From Candidatus Aminicenantota bacterium (lineage in GTDB: Bacteria; Acidobacteriota; Aminicenantia; Aminicenantales; Aminicenantaceae): a DNA stretch of 64,000 nt. The stretch lies in the NCBI GenBank assembly GCA_011772495.1, contig WVZL01000007.1:119475-183474 (forward strand), written 5' to 3'. Below the pieces are notes generated by a model. The model was not told where the DNA came from. It saw only the letters and a list, made by a program, of their open reading frames with translations, and ran no database searches. Of the stretch, positions 49,769-59,280 are shown piece by piece. Each line of letters begins with the position of its first letter. Positions within the stretch are counted from its first letter, which is position 1. A program made the position numbers and the translations under genes.

Positions 49769-52324
49769 TTACTCATACCTCAGTGAATCGACCGGATTGG
49801 CCAGGGCCGCTTTTACAGATTGGTAGCAAACTGTAAACAGGGAAATAATTAGAGCCAGGCCCCCGGAGACCAGAAAAATCTCCCATTGAATATCCGTCCG
49901 GGCAGCAAAATTCTGCAGCCAGTTTTTTACAGCAAAGTAAGCCAAAGGCCAGGCAATCAGGTTACCCAGAAGGATCCACCTTATAAACTCCTTGGAGAGA
50001 AGAAGGATGATACCGGTGACCGAAGACCCCAGGATTTTTCTGATCCCGATTTCTTTTGTTCTCTGTTCGGCCGTGAAAGAGGCCAAACCCAAGAGTCCCA
50101 GACAGGAGATGAAGATGGCAAAAACGGTCGAAAAGCTCAGAATCTTTTCCATGCGCTGTTCGGCCCGATAGCGGCTGGCGAGTCGTGTATCCAGGAATTC
50201 ATACTCAAAAGTTTCGTTGGGCACCACGTCTTTCTGGGTTCTTTTAATAAAAGCGATTGTCTCTGGAATATTATCCGATTGAATGCGAATACAGATATTG
50301 TCCAAGGACCATCCCATTCTCATCATGAGGGGTTCGATCTCTTCATGAAGGGAGCTGAAATGGAAGTCTTTTACGACTCCGATGATTTTGCCCTTGAAAT
50401 CATCCCAATATACCCTTTTACCCAGGGGAGATTCGAGGTCCATAGCCTCAACAGCTGTTTCATTGATTACACAGCTCTCAGATATATCCGTTTGGAATTT
50501 TTCTGAGAAAAAACGCCCGTCTGCCATTTCCATGTTGAATGTATTCAGATAATCGGCATCCACACCCATGACATTCATGACGGAAAAACTATCATCTTCC
50601 TGTCTTCCATCCCAATTGAAATCATAACCGGCGATAGAGCTTTGTTTGATATCGGGTGTTGTGTTGGCTCGGGCGAGGCTAATGATGCTCGGGTTTTTCA
50701 GGAGCTCGGCTTTGAAGGTGTCGTATTTTCTGGCTAGCTGCCCCCTCATGGGCAGACAGATGATGTTTTCTTTATTGTAGCCCAAATCCTTTTTCATCAT
50801 GAAATCCATTTGTCGGAAGACAAAAAGGGTTCCGGTGATCAAAAAAATGGACAGCGAAAATTGAGTGACAACCAAGATTCTCCTGAATACGACGCTGCCG
50901 CCCTTGGATTTTAAGGCTCCCTTGAGCACATGTATAGCCCGAAAAGAGGAGAGTACGAGTGCAGGATAGACACCGGAGAGAACGCCTGTGATAAGAGCCA
51001 GCCCGAATAGAACCAGGATAAGGCTGACCGAATAAAACATCGTGAGCGGTTTTCCAGTCAGCCGGCTGAAGGTAGGAATAAACAGATGAACAAGGATCAG
51101 ACCGATTATCAAGGCAAAGAAGGAAAAAAGAATGGATTCTCCGATAAACTGCTTGAAGAGTTGGGTACGGCTAGCTCCCACAACCTGCCTGATACCCACT
51201 TCTTTGGCTCGGTTGGCCGAACGGGCTGTAGAGAGATTCATGTAATTGATACAGGCAATAAGAAGGATAAAAACAGCCATACCTGAAAAGATATAGAGAT
51301 AAATGATCGCGCCTCCTCCACCGAGAGCGTGAAGGTGGATATCCACAAGTGGTTGTAGATAGAGGGTGGAGCTGGAGCGTGAAACAAACTCTTTGATGGT
51401 ACCGGATATTTTAGTTTCGACTTCTTGGAACGATGCGCTTTTTTCGATTTGAATATAAGTAGTGTAGTTGTTATTTCCCCAATCCTTCATATTTGTGCCG
51501 TATTCGCCGAGAAGTTTAAAGGGGATGAGGAAGTCAAACAACATGTGGGTGTTATCCGGGATATCGTGGATAACTCCAGAAACGGTCAAGTCAACACCTT
51601 CCCCGATTCGAAGGGTTTTTCCCAGAGGGTCTTCTCCTGCAAAATACTTTGTCCTCATTGTTTCGGAGATGACGATAGAATGGGGAACTTCGAGGGCTTT
51701 CTGCGGCGAACCCTCAATCATGGGAATAGAGAACATCTCGAGGAAGGAGTCATCCACTAAAGCGCCGTTTTCTCTGAAAAAAATATTCTCCCTGCCGATG
51801 GTCCATCTGCTGGCGATGTACCTTGCCGAATGTTGGATTTCAGGATATTGATTTTCCAGGTAGGGTCCAAGTCCAGAGGGAGTTACAGAAATATGGAAGA
51901 TCTGTCCGCCTTGTGGAGATTCCTGAACGACCCTGTAGAGGTTTTCTGCATTCTCATGGAATCTGTCATAGTCGAGTTCGCCCTTAATCCAGAGAAAAAT
52001 GATCAAGCAGCAGGCAATAGCGATAGCCAGGCCAGTGATATTGATGAAGGAATAGAACTTAAATTTATTAAAGTTCCTGAGACTGATTTTCATATAATTT
52101 TTGATCATTTGGATACTCCAATAGATTGAATTTGACAGTAATGCCGGCAAGGAGCGGAGGAGTTGACCCAAAAACCAAAGCCGGGCCACTCCCTTGCCCC
52201 TGGTTGCGCTGAGGCTATCAAAGACTTCAAGCAGGGCCTGCCCAATATGGTCTCGCTTTTCAAGAGGGATGAACTTTAGGAGTAACACTAGAGCTGTCTT
52301 GGGTTTAATCGACTTATTCTTCAC
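49769..52324 (-). CDS. ADOP-type orphan ABC permease (MacB/FtsX duplicated) with prefix domain
   Basis: 851 residues from a GTG at 52324. An N-terminal prefix (~1-75: KTALVLLLKFIPLEKRDHIGQALLEVF...) is typical of PadR-linked orphan permeases. Then comes the duplicated permease: TM ~95-115, periplasmic domain, FtsX helices ~340-460, second periplasmic domain ~490-720 and FtsX helices to the end ANPVDSLRYE. It resembles the protein at 423, which lacks the prefix. The start overlaps the PadR gene by 11 bases, so expression is coupled. No ATPase is adjacent. Export of an unknown compound is inferred. Confidence 0.87.
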   Translation of the reverse strand: MKNKSIKPKTALVLLLKFIPLEKRDHIGQALLEVFDSLSATRGKGVARLWFLGQLLRSLPALLSNSIYWSIQMIKNYMKISLRNFNKFKFYSFINITGLAIAIACCLIIFLWIKGELDYDRFHENAENLYRVVQESPQGGQIFHISVTPSGLGPYLENQYPEIQHSARYIASRWTIGRENIFFRENGALVDDSFLEMFSIPMIEGSPQKALEVPHSIVISETMRTKYFAGEDPLGKTLRIGEGVDLTVSGVIHDIPDNTHMLFDFLIPFKLLGEYGTNMKDWGNNNYTTYIQIEKSASFQEVETKISGTIKEFVSRSSSTLYLQPLVDIHLHALGGGGAIIYLYIFSGMAVFILLIACINYMNLSTARSANRAKEVGIRQVVGASRTQLFKQFIGESILFSFFALIIGLILVHLFIPTFSRLTGKPLTMFYSVSLILVLFGLALITGVLSGVYPALVLSSFRAIHVLKGALKSKGGSVVFRRILVVTQFSLSIFLITGTLFVFRQMDFMMKKDLGYNKENIICLPMRGQLARKYDTFKAELLKNPSIISLARANTTPDIKQSSIAGYDFNWDGRQEDDSFSVMNVMGVDADYLNTFNMEMADGRFFSEKFQTDISESCVINETAVEAMDLESPLGKRVYWDDFKGKIIGVVKDFHFSSLHEEIEPLMMRMGWSLDNICIRIQSDNIPETIAFIKRTQKDVVPNETFEYEFLDTRLASRYRAEQRMEKILSFSTVFAIFISCLGLLGLASFTAEQRTKEIGIRKILGSSVTGIILLLSKEFIRWILLGNLIAWPLAYFAVKNWLQNFAARTDIQWEIFLVSGGLALIISLFTVCYQSVKAALANPVDSLRYE

Positions 52325-52655
52325 TGGTCACCGATTTTTCTGAAAGAGAAAAGGAGAATCCTCTCCACATAATGTCATGCAGTCTCTTGGCTTCAGCCAA
52401 AGCATTGAGACCATCATCGGTTAGCCTGTAGAATTGAATGGCTTTGCCTCCTTGTGTCTTCCTGGGTTTACCTGAATAGGTTTCCACTAGGTTCTTTTTT
52501 TTCAGCTTGTCCAGCGTGACATAAAGGGAGCCGAAGGCCCAGTCATTGCCTGTGTGTTCAAGCAAGAAATTTCGGATATTGACAAGGTAAGCTGGTTCTT
52601 TAAGACCCAGTATGGCAAGCATGAATAATTCTTCTTGTTTGGTGAGATAGGTCAT
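52314..52655 (-). CDS. PadR-family transcriptional regulator
   Basis: 113 residues: LTKQEELFMLAILGLKEPAYLVNIRNFL, then WAFGSLYVTLDKLKKKNLVETYSGKPRKTQGGKAIQFYRLTDDGLNAL, the PadR winged helix with its characteristic GSLYxxLxxLxxKGLV and YxLTxxG blocks. Its end overlaps the orphan-permease start, the arrangement repeatedly seen for ADOP systems in acidobacteria, so it probably controls that permease. Confidence 0.92.
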   Translation of the reverse strand: MTYLTKQEELFMLAILGLKEPAYLVNIRNFLLEHTGNDWAFGSLYVTLDKLKKKNLVETYSGKPRKTQGGKAIQFYRLTDDGLNALAEAKRLHDIMWRGFSFSLSEKSVTSEE

Positions 52656-53245
52656 GGTTGTTTCTTTAACATATTTAAAGTTATATACAAATAAACGGAT
52701 ATTTATTCTAAAAGGTTGTCAGAAATGTGATTTTTTATTTAGATTCCGGGCAGTCTCTTGAACTAAAAGATAAGAATTTCAGTGTCGTGTTGCCGCCAAC
52801 TTTCAGACGCAATACACAATTTTTCCTGATGAATCTTTCTCATCTTGCTTCAGTAGGCCTTAGAGCAGAGGCTATAATGACGCACTATGACCTGCCCCAT
52901 ATTACTGAAATCTGAGGATTGAAAAAAACTGATTTCTTTCTTTTAGATATTAAATGAAATAAGTGGGGGGCGATAGCGGTGGAGAGATGAAATCTATCCC
53001 CTTTATTGAAGATCGCAAGGTCATCGATAGGATTATCTGCCGCCATATGATATGATTGCTGCTAAAAACACAGGAGAAATCCGCAGGGATATCAACCTTC
53101 AGTTCATTCTCTATTTTCATGGCAAGATGGCTGAGATAGCGGTCGATAAGCAAGTGATAGGCATGTAGGAGTCAACACAATCAATCGCAACGGACCTGAT
53201 CGATCTCTTTCCTTACGGAATTTTGACCAAAAGAAGGGAGGATAA
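52656..53245. other. Gene-free region with possible tRNA-Val scar
   Basis: 590 bases without a convincing gene; the ORF 52727-52915 (+) is short and featureless. At 52946-52975, GATATTAAATGAAATAAGTGGGGGGCGATA aligns with 27 of 30 bases of the sequence ending the tRNA-Val half at 63641 and its downstream flank, including the complement of the CCA end and four acceptor bases. AGGAGGATAA before the GTG at 53246 serves the next gene. Confidence 0.5.
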
Positions 53246-54406
53246 GTGAAAACTCCGGCCTCTCAATTTATCAGATCAATGATTATGGGATGTCTCGTTC
53301 TGTTGTTGGTCAATTCAGCCTCATCGCAGACCTTTGAACTCAAAGGTCTCCTATCCGGATGGGTCACTGTGAATACAGAAGATATCTTGGAACCACAGTT
53401 GGGTATGTATTATATTCCTGAATTCTCTATCAAAAAATCCTTCTCCCAAAATTATTCCCTTGATTTTGATCTTTCTTTGAACGCCAACGGAACAGCCCGC
53501 TTTCAATCCCAGGACGAGATTCAAACAAACGGTGAAATCAAACTTTACAGAATGTGGGGGCGGTTTTCGTCCTCCCGGTTTGAAGCCAGGCTCGGCCTCC
53601 AAAAGATAAACTTTGGCTCTGCTTCTCTTTTAAGGCCTCTAATGTGGTTTGATCGCCTCGACCCCCGTGATCCTCTGCAGCTCACAGATGGGGTTTACGC
53701 CCTTCTCCTGAGGTACTACTTCTTGAACAATGCCAATATCTGGGTTTGGGGGCTTTTCGGCAACAAAGACACTAAAGGCTGGGAATTTCTTTCGACCAAG
53801 GATCGATCCGTTGAATTCGGAGGCCGCTTCCAGCGCCCTGTCGGAAAAGGAGAGATGGCTTTCACCTATCATCACCGGCAAATTGATCCCAACCAAATTC
53901 TTCCTGGTCTGGATATGGCAAATAGTTCTTCAATTCCCGAGAACCGTTTCGCGCTGGATGGCAAATGGGATATAGAAATTGGACTCTGGTTCGAAGCAAC
54001 GCTCACCCATCAGGAAAGCGATCAGCTGCCCTACCCGTGGCAGAAAGCCGTTACTGTAGGATTCGATTATACTTTCGGTCTTGGGAACGGCCTGAATCTG
54101 ATCGGGGAATACTTTGTTTATGAAAGCAGTCAGGAGCTCTTTGGTTCTGGTGAGAGTATGGAATTTTCAGCCTTGTCTATGAATTATCCCTTGAGTATAC
54201 TGGATAGTCTGAGCTGTATTTTTTATTATGATTGGAAAAACAAGGACCTCTACAGCTTCCTCAACTGGAGACGAACCTATGATCAATGGGTCATCAATGT
54301 AATTGGATTCTGGAATCCGGAACGTTTTCAGATCTACCAGAGCCCAGCGGAGAACAGCCTGTTCGCAGGCAAAGGGATTCAGGTCATGGTTATTTTTAAT
54401 CATTGA
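53246..54406 (+). CDS. Outer-membrane beta-barrel protein of the Lol-like operon
   Basis: 386 residues from a GTG preceded by GGGAGGATAA. Signal peptide with SMIMGCLVLLLVNSASS. The mature protein is built of alternating aromatic strands (NYSLDFDLSLNANGTARF, RFEARLGLQKINFGSAS, WVINVIGFWNPERFQIY), consistent with a large barrel, and ends GIQVMVIFNH. It opens an operon with an ATPase, two permeases and a LolA-like protein. It could be the outer-membrane partner of that export system. The last residue is His, not the usual Phe. Confidence 0.65.
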   Translation: MKTPASQFIRSMIMGCLVLLLVNSASSQTFELKGLLSGWVTVNTEDILEPQLGMYYIPEFSIKKSFSQNYSLDFDLSLNANGTARFQSQDEIQTNGEIKLYRMWGRFSSSRFEARLGLQKINFGSASLLRPLMWFDRLDPRDPLQLTDGVYALLLRYYFLNNANIWVWGLFGNKDTKGWEFLSTKDRSVEFGGRFQRPVGKGEMAFTYHHRQIDPNQILPGLDMANSSSIPENRFALDGKWDIEIGLWFEATLTHQESDQLPYPWQKAVTVGFDYTFGLGNGLNLIGEYFVYESSQELFGSGESMEFSALSMNYPLSILDSLSCIFYYDWKNKDLYSFLNWRRTYDQWVINVIGFWNPERFQIYQSPAENSLFAGKGIQVMVIFNH

Positions 54407-54454
54407 GAATTTTTATGGCCAATATTCAGTATGAAACATGAGAGAGAGGTTATA

Positions 54455-55177
54455 ATGGAGAATTCTTTTTTGATCAAAACTCAAGACTTGGTTAAAACCT
54501 ATCCCATGGGGCATACGAAGATTTTCGCACTCAACGGAGTGAACCTTAATTTTAGGCCGGGGGAGTTTGCTGGTCTGGTAGGACCCAGCGGTTCGGGCAA
54601 AACAACATTTCTTAACATCGTCGGTTCACTAGACTCACCAACATCAGGGAGCGCGGTCGTTATGGGGAAAAAGATAGAAGACCTGTCGCATAAACAGGCG
54701 GCTTGGCTGCGCAACCAGAACATCGGATTTATCTTTCAAACATTCAACCTGCTTCCGGTTTACACTGTCTATGAAAACGTCGAGTTTACCTTGCTCCTGC
54801 TCAAGATGTCTGCAGAAGAACGAAAAGACAAAGTCATGCAAGCCTTGGAGTGGGTCAAGCTGGCAGATAGAGCAAAATCCAAGCCTGCCCAGCTCTCTGG
54901 GGGACAAAGCCAGAGAGTGGCCGTAGCTAGGGCTATTGTTAAGGAACCATCCATTATTCTGGCCGATGAACCGACCGCCAATCTCGACGCGGAGAACTCA
55001 TTCAACATCCTCGACACCATGGAAGAGCTGAACCGCGAGCTGGGAACAACTTTTATTTTCGCCACTCATGATGAAAAAGTCATCAAATACCTGCGTCGGA
55101 AAATCACTCTTGTAGACGGGAAGGTAGCCAAAGACGAGGCTCTTGAACAGAAAAAGGTGAAAGGAGGAAACCAATGA
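54455..55177 (+). CDS. ABC transporter ATPase (LolD/MacB type)
   Basis: 240 residues from the ATG at 54455, which has GAGAGAGGT in range; the track's ATG at 54431 does not. Walker A GPSGSGKTTF, Q-loop IFQTFNLLPV, signature LSGGQSQRVAVARAI, Walker B IILADEPTANLD, H-switch FATHD. FQTFNLLP and the short LNVVGxLDxPT segment are typical of the LolD/MacB/FtsE subfamily. Its stop overlaps the next start by 4 bases (55174-55177). It powers the two permeases that follow. Confidence 0.95.
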   Translation: MENSFLIKTQDLVKTYPMGHTKIFALNGVNLNFRPGEFAGLVGPSGSGKTTFLNIVGSLDSPTSGSAVVMGKKIEDLSHKQAAWLRNQNIGFIFQTFNLLPVYTVYENVEFTLLLLKMSAEERKDKVMQALEWVKLADRAKSKPAQLSGGQSQRVAVARAIVKEPSIILADEPTANLDAENSFNILDTMEELNRELGTTFIFATHDEKVIKYLRRKITLVDGKVAKDEALEQKKVKGGNQ

Positions 55178-56346
55178 TCATTCCTCGTCTGGCACTAAAG
55201 AACCTACTGGGAGCAGGACTCCGGACCTGGTTAAATGTGGTGGTCCTGTCTCTTTCCTTTGTGCTCATCATCTTCCTGCAGAGCCTGTATAAAGGAATGG
55301 GTGATCAGGCTAAAGAAGCCAAGATAGACATTGAATTCGCCGGAGGCCAGTACTGGCATGAAAGTTATGATCCATTCGACCCCCTCACCTTGGAAGACGC
55401 CCATGGAGTTGTTCCCGATCCTATACAGGAAAAAATCGATAAAGGCGAAGCCACTCCCATACTTGTAACTCAGGCGACCATTTATCCTGAAGGCCGTCTC
55501 CGTACGATCCTCTTGAAAGGAATTTATCCTCAGCAATCCATTGTCAATCTTCCTTCAAAATTTCTTGTCCAAGAAGGTGAAGACATACCGGCACTCATCG
55601 GAGCCCGGATGGCGAAAAGCGCAGGTCTTAAGATGGGCGATATGGTTACCGTTCGATGGCGAGATGCAAAGGGAACATTTGACGCTCGTGATGTCCAGAT
55701 AGCCCGGGTCATGAAAACATCGGTGGGTACGGTTGACCAGGGACAAATTTGGATTCCTCTGGAGAAAATGAGAGGCCTGATGAGTATGGAAAACGAGTCG
55801 AGTCTGGTGGTGGTTGCCAAAAATACAGAGGATATCCCGACTGTCTCAGGATGGGACTTTAAATCTTTAGAATTCCTTCTCGCGGACATTGAGTACCTGG
55901 TTAGGACCAAAACAACGGGGGGTTCCATCATGTATATATTTTTGCTCTTGCTCGCCATGCTGGCCATTTTCAATACCCAGGTTCTCTCCATTTTCCGGAG
56001 GCGCAAAGAGATGGGCACCATGATGGCCCTGGGCTTCACCAGATCCAAAATCATTCAACTTTTCACCCTGGAAGGAGCTATGCATTCGGTTTTGGCCGCT
56101 ATCGTGGCTGCCATTTACGGGATTCCCTTCTTGGTATGGTTTTCTAAAACAGGTTGGGCCCTGCCAGAGGGAACAGACGACTTTGGGTTTGGGCTGGGAG
56201 AAAAACTTTTCCCAGTCTATAGTGTTGGATTGGTGGTAGGAACGATTGTCTTGGTCCTGCTGGTCACGACGATCGTGAGTTTCCTGCCCACGCGTAAAAT
56301 TGCCAAACTCAAACCCACCGATGCCTTGAGAGGTAAGATGTCATGA
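55174..56346 (+). CDS. ABC transporter permease, FtsX/MacB type (first of pair)
   Basis: 390 residues: TM1 (LNVVVLSLSFVLIIFLQSL, ~18-38), a periplasmic MacB_PCD-like domain (~40-245) and the three-helix FtsX domain (~250-385) with FRRRKEMGTMMALGFTRSKIIQLFTLEG, the conserved cytoplasmic coupling helix, ending TDALRGKM. Layout as in LolC/LolE. Overlaps both neighbours by 4 bases, so coupled translation with ATPase and second permease. Probably extracts lipids or lipoproteins from the inner membrane; inferred from the LolA-like partner. Confidence 0.9.
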   Translation: MIIPRLALKNLLGAGLRTWLNVVVLSLSFVLIIFLQSLYKGMGDQAKEAKIDIEFAGGQYWHESYDPFDPLTLEDAHGVVPDPIQEKIDKGEATPILVTQATIYPEGRLRTILLKGIYPQQSIVNLPSKFLVQEGEDIPALIGARMAKSAGLKMGDMVTVRWRDAKGTFDARDVQIARVMKTSVGTVDQGQIWIPLEKMRGLMSMENESSLVVVAKNTEDIPTVSGWDFKSLEFLLADIEYLVRTKTTGGSIMYIFLLLLAMLAIFNTQVLSIFRRRKEMGTMMALGFTRSKIIQLFTLEGAMHSVLAAIVAAIYGIPFLVWFSKTGWALPEGTDDFGFGLGEKLFPVYSVGLVVGTIVLVLLVTTIVSFLPTRKIAKLKPTDALRGKMS

Positions 56347-57617
56347 TTAAATTCATACTCAAAGGAATAATCCGTGACCGGTCTCGCAGCTTGTTCCCGG
56401 TATTAACCGTACTCTTAGGAGTGGCACTCACAGTCTTGGGATATTGTTATTTTAGTGGAGTCATGACCAGCTGGATTCAAACCAGCGCCAAATTTGAGTC
56501 CGGGCATATGAAAATCATGTCCCGGGCTTACGCGGAGAACGCTGATCAAATGCCGAATGATCTGGCCTTTATCGGGGTTAAAAATCTCATGGCTGACCTA
56601 AAGAAAGATTTTCCCGATCTTATATATGCCCAAAGAATTCGGTTTGGAGGGCTTTTTGATATTCCGGATGAACAGGGAGAAACGAAGGCTCAAGGTCCTC
56701 TGGCTGGATTGGCTGTAGATCTGCTTTCTGAAGAGAGCCCGGAGAGGGAGATGCTTAACCTGGAAAACGCTGTGGTGCGCGGGCGTCTGCCTGAAAAACA
56801 GGGAGAGATTCTCATCAGCGATGATTTCGCCCGCCGTTTGGATATTCAGCCCGGACAAACATCCACCCTCATCAGCTCGACGATGTATGGAAACATGGCA
56901 ACAGCCAACTTCATAGTCGTGGGGATGCTTCACTTTGGCATCACGGCCTTGGACCGCGGTATGATGTTAGCAGACCTAGCAGATATCCGGTCCTCTCTGG
57001 ATATGGAAGATGCTGCGGGTGAGATCCTGGTTTTTTTCGATGATTTCGTCTACCAGGAAGATGCTGCCGAAAGAATTGCCGAGGCGTTTAATGCGAAATA
57101 TTCCGATGATGAAGAGGAGTTTTCTCCAGTGATGGAAACCCTTCGCGGCCAGGGCGGGATGGCTGACTACATGGCCATGGTGAATCAATTTATGGGTGTA
57201 ATGATCTTCTCTTTCATTGCCGTGATGTCTATTGTTCTTTGGAACGCAGGGCTTATGGGAAGTCTCAGACGATATGGAGAGATCGGTGTGCGCCTGGCCA
57301 TGGGAGAAGACAAAGGGCATCTCTACCGTTCCTTGATCACTGAATCCTTGGTGATCGGCGTTATTGGCTCCATCCTCGGGACTGCTTTGGGCCTGGCTTT
57401 TGCTTATTATCTTCAAGCCAAAGGAATCAATTTGGGGAACATGATGCAAAGCGCATCCATGGTGATAAATGATGTGATACGAGCAAAGGTTACTCCGATT
57501 AGTTATGTGATCGGTTTTATCCCAGGTCTCATAGCGACCTTTATTGGCACATCCATATCAGGCCTTGGCATCTATAAACGACAGACCTCCCAATTGATGA
57601 AGGAGTTGGAAGTATGA
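56343..57617 (+). CDS. ABC transporter permease, FtsX/MacB type (second of pair)
   Basis: 424 residues with the same topology: TM1 (LFPVLTVLLGVALTVLGYCYF), periplasmic domain ~45-275, FtsX helices ~280-415 with RRYGEIGVRLAMGEDKGHLYRSLITESL as coupling segment. It differs from the first permease, suggesting a LolC/LolE-like heterodimer. The start and stop overlap neighbouring genes by 4 bases each. Confidence 0.9.
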   Translation: MIKFILKGIIRDRSRSLFPVLTVLLGVALTVLGYCYFSGVMTSWIQTSAKFESGHMKIMSRAYAENADQMPNDLAFIGVKNLMADLKKDFPDLIYAQRIRFGGLFDIPDEQGETKAQGPLAGLAVDLLSEESPEREMLNLENAVVRGRLPEKQGEILISDDFARRLDIQPGQTSTLISSTMYGNMATANFIVVGMLHFGITALDRGMMLADLADIRSSLDMEDAAGEILVFFDDFVYQEDAAERIAEAFNAKYSDDEEEFSPVMETLRGQGGMADYMAMVNQFMGVMIFSFIAVMSIVLWNAGLMGSLRRYGEIGVRLAMGEDKGHLYRSLITESLVIGVIGSILGTALGLAFAYYLQAKGINLGNMMQSASMVINDVIRAKVTPISYVIGFIPGLIATFIGTSISGLGIYKRQTSQLMKELEV

Positions 57618-58360
57618 GAAAAATATTCTTTCTGTATTGTCTACTTGTGCTTTTAACGGCTGGCGGCATAACGGAAGAATGGCCTGCAGGCGACTGGGTG
57701 CTTAAACGGGTGGATGAAAACTTCGGATCAGATAATAAAGTCTCTACCAGTGAGATGGTTATCCATGGACGGAGGGGAAGCCGTTCGATCAAGTCCAAAT
57801 CATGGCTTCAAGGGATGGACAAATCTTTCACCGAATACTTGGCCCCTGCGCGCGAAAAAGGAACCAAGATGCTTAAACTTGAAGACCAGTTGTGGATATA
57901 CATGCCTTCCACTGACAGGACAATAAAGATCTCTGGCCACATGCTGCGGCAGTCGGTAATGGGATCAGATCTTTCTTATGAAGATTTCATGGAAGATCCT
58001 GAACTCAGTAAACTTTATGAAGCCAAGGTTGTTGCGGAAGAAGTATTCCTTGAGCGTCCTTGCTGGGTGCTTGAATTGACATCCAAGGGAGGCGATATTG
58101 CTTATCACTCCCGGAAAATCTGGGTCGATAAGGAGAGGTTTGTTTCTCTGAGAGAGGAACGTTTTGCCAAAAGCGGGAAACTTCTAAAGACCTATATCGT
58201 GATGAAAGTCAGCCGGATCCAAAACCGGTGGATACCCACGCAGGTCGTCTTTAAGGATGAACTCAAAAGCGGGAAAGGAACGGAGTTTTTCCTTGAATCC
58301 ATTGAGCTAAATGCCAACATCCAAGAGCATATTTTTACCAAAGCATCGCTGAGGAAGTAA
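57614..58360 (+). CDS. Periplasmic LolA-like outer-membrane lipoprotein-sorting protein
   Basis: 248 residues with signal peptide (FFLYCLLVLLTAGGITEE). It shows WAGDWVLKRVDENF...TSEMVIHGRRGSRSIKSKSW, KMLKLEDQLWIYMPSTDRTIKISGHMLRQSVMGSDLSYEDFM and WVLELTSKG blocks of the LolA-like family. These form an open beta-barrel that ferries lipids. Encoded last in the LolD-permease-permease unit, 4-base overlap with the permease, so it is the likely periplasmic acceptor of what the transporter releases. Confidence 0.9.
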   Translation: MRKIFFLYCLLVLLTAGGITEEWPAGDWVLKRVDENFGSDNKVSTSEMVIHGRRGSRSIKSKSWLQGMDKSFTEYLAPAREKGTKMLKLEDQLWIYMPSTDRTIKISGHMLRQSVMGSDLSYEDFMEDPELSKLYEAKVVAEEVFLERPCWVLELTSKGGDIAYHSRKIWVDKERFVSLREERFAKSGKLLKTYIVMKVSRIQNRWIPTQVVFKDELKSGKGTEFFLESIELNANIQEHIFTKASLRK

Positions 58361-58378
58361 TGCCAATTACTAATCTTG

Positions 58379-59194
58379 TTAATCTTTTCTGACTAATCTA
58401 GGTATTGGTTTTTTCAGGTTAACTTGTTCTTTCAACGTTTTTGTCAGACATGCAATTAGCCATGCTTTTACTAATTCGTTTTTATCTAGCTTATGGACAG
58501 AAGTCATAGACTTCAACAAATCATTTAAAATTGAAAATTCCTTTTCAACAAATTTTTTTATATCTGAATTAAATGAACCACATCCCTCGAATGCTTCAAC
58601 TGGCTTCATTTCTCCAATCCCTGGCAGTAATAAGTCCAAATTTTTCGGAAAATCATAATGACAAATATCCATTCTGCAAACTTGAAGTTCGAGTTCCTTG
58701 TTTTCTTTTCCCTGCTGTAATTCTTGGTATGATTTCTCGTCCCAAATCAATCTTGCTCTTAATAAACGAACCAATCTTTCCTTCTCTGGGTTTTTTTTAC
58801 CCAGCCATTCCGTGATTTGTTGTCCAAATTCCTTATCATAATACTCTAAATCTTTTACTTTAGGATTATCACCTAGCCAGTTGGTTAGTGCCCATACATA
58901 TCTTTGACCTAATCGACTTCGTCCCGTTTTATCTTTCTTCCAGGCATTTTCTCCGCATCTGATATGATATTCACCTATTTTTTTCGGATCAATATCTGGC
59001 TTTAGGTTTAAAATTGACTCTTTAATATATTTAAGATGTTGTTGATATTTGAAGTGGCACACCTCAAATCTGGTAATAAGCTCGCGAATTTGTCGGACCT
59101 TTGAAGGAATGATCCCTAGAGTTTTTTTAAATTTATCTATTTCTCTAATTTCAGGGTCATTAGGTGAAATATCGATGTTAGACCATTCATTCAT
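58379..59194 (-). CDS. AT-rich orphan gene, helical protein of unknown function
   Basis: About 271 residues from the ATG at 59194 (the track start at 59242 adds an unlikely leader). No recognised motif, signal or TM segment; largely helical, charged, with WNEW/ENAWKKDKTGRSRLGQRYVWALTNWLGDN. Base composition is markedly more AT-rich than the neighbouring operon and than the GC-rich gene to its right, pointing to recent acquisition. It converges with the Lol-like operon (18-base gap). Confidence 0.5.
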   Translation of the reverse strand: MNEWSNIDISPNDPEIREIDKFKKTLGIIPSKVRQIRELITRFEVCHFKYQQHLKYIKESILNLKPDIDPKKIGEYHIRCGENAWKKDKTGRSRLGQRYVWALTNWLGDNPKVKDLEYYDKEFGQQITEWLGKKNPEKERLVRLLRARLIWDEKSYQELQQGKENKELELQVCRMDICHYDFPKNLDLLLPGIGEMKPVEAFEGCGSFNSDIKKFVEKEFSILNDLLKSMTSVHKLDKNELVKAWLIACLTKTLKEQVNLKKPIPRLVRKD

Positions 59195-59280
59195 TATCTT
59201 AGTGTTAATTATATAAAAAATTGTCTTGTTGTATACATGCACAATTTTTTATGAAAGGGTATTTTGATGAGATCTCGCCA

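Noticed and set aside
52727-52915. 62-aa plus-strand ORF in the gene-free region
   Set aside because: No motif, no ribosome site, and it lies in a decayed intergenic stretch.
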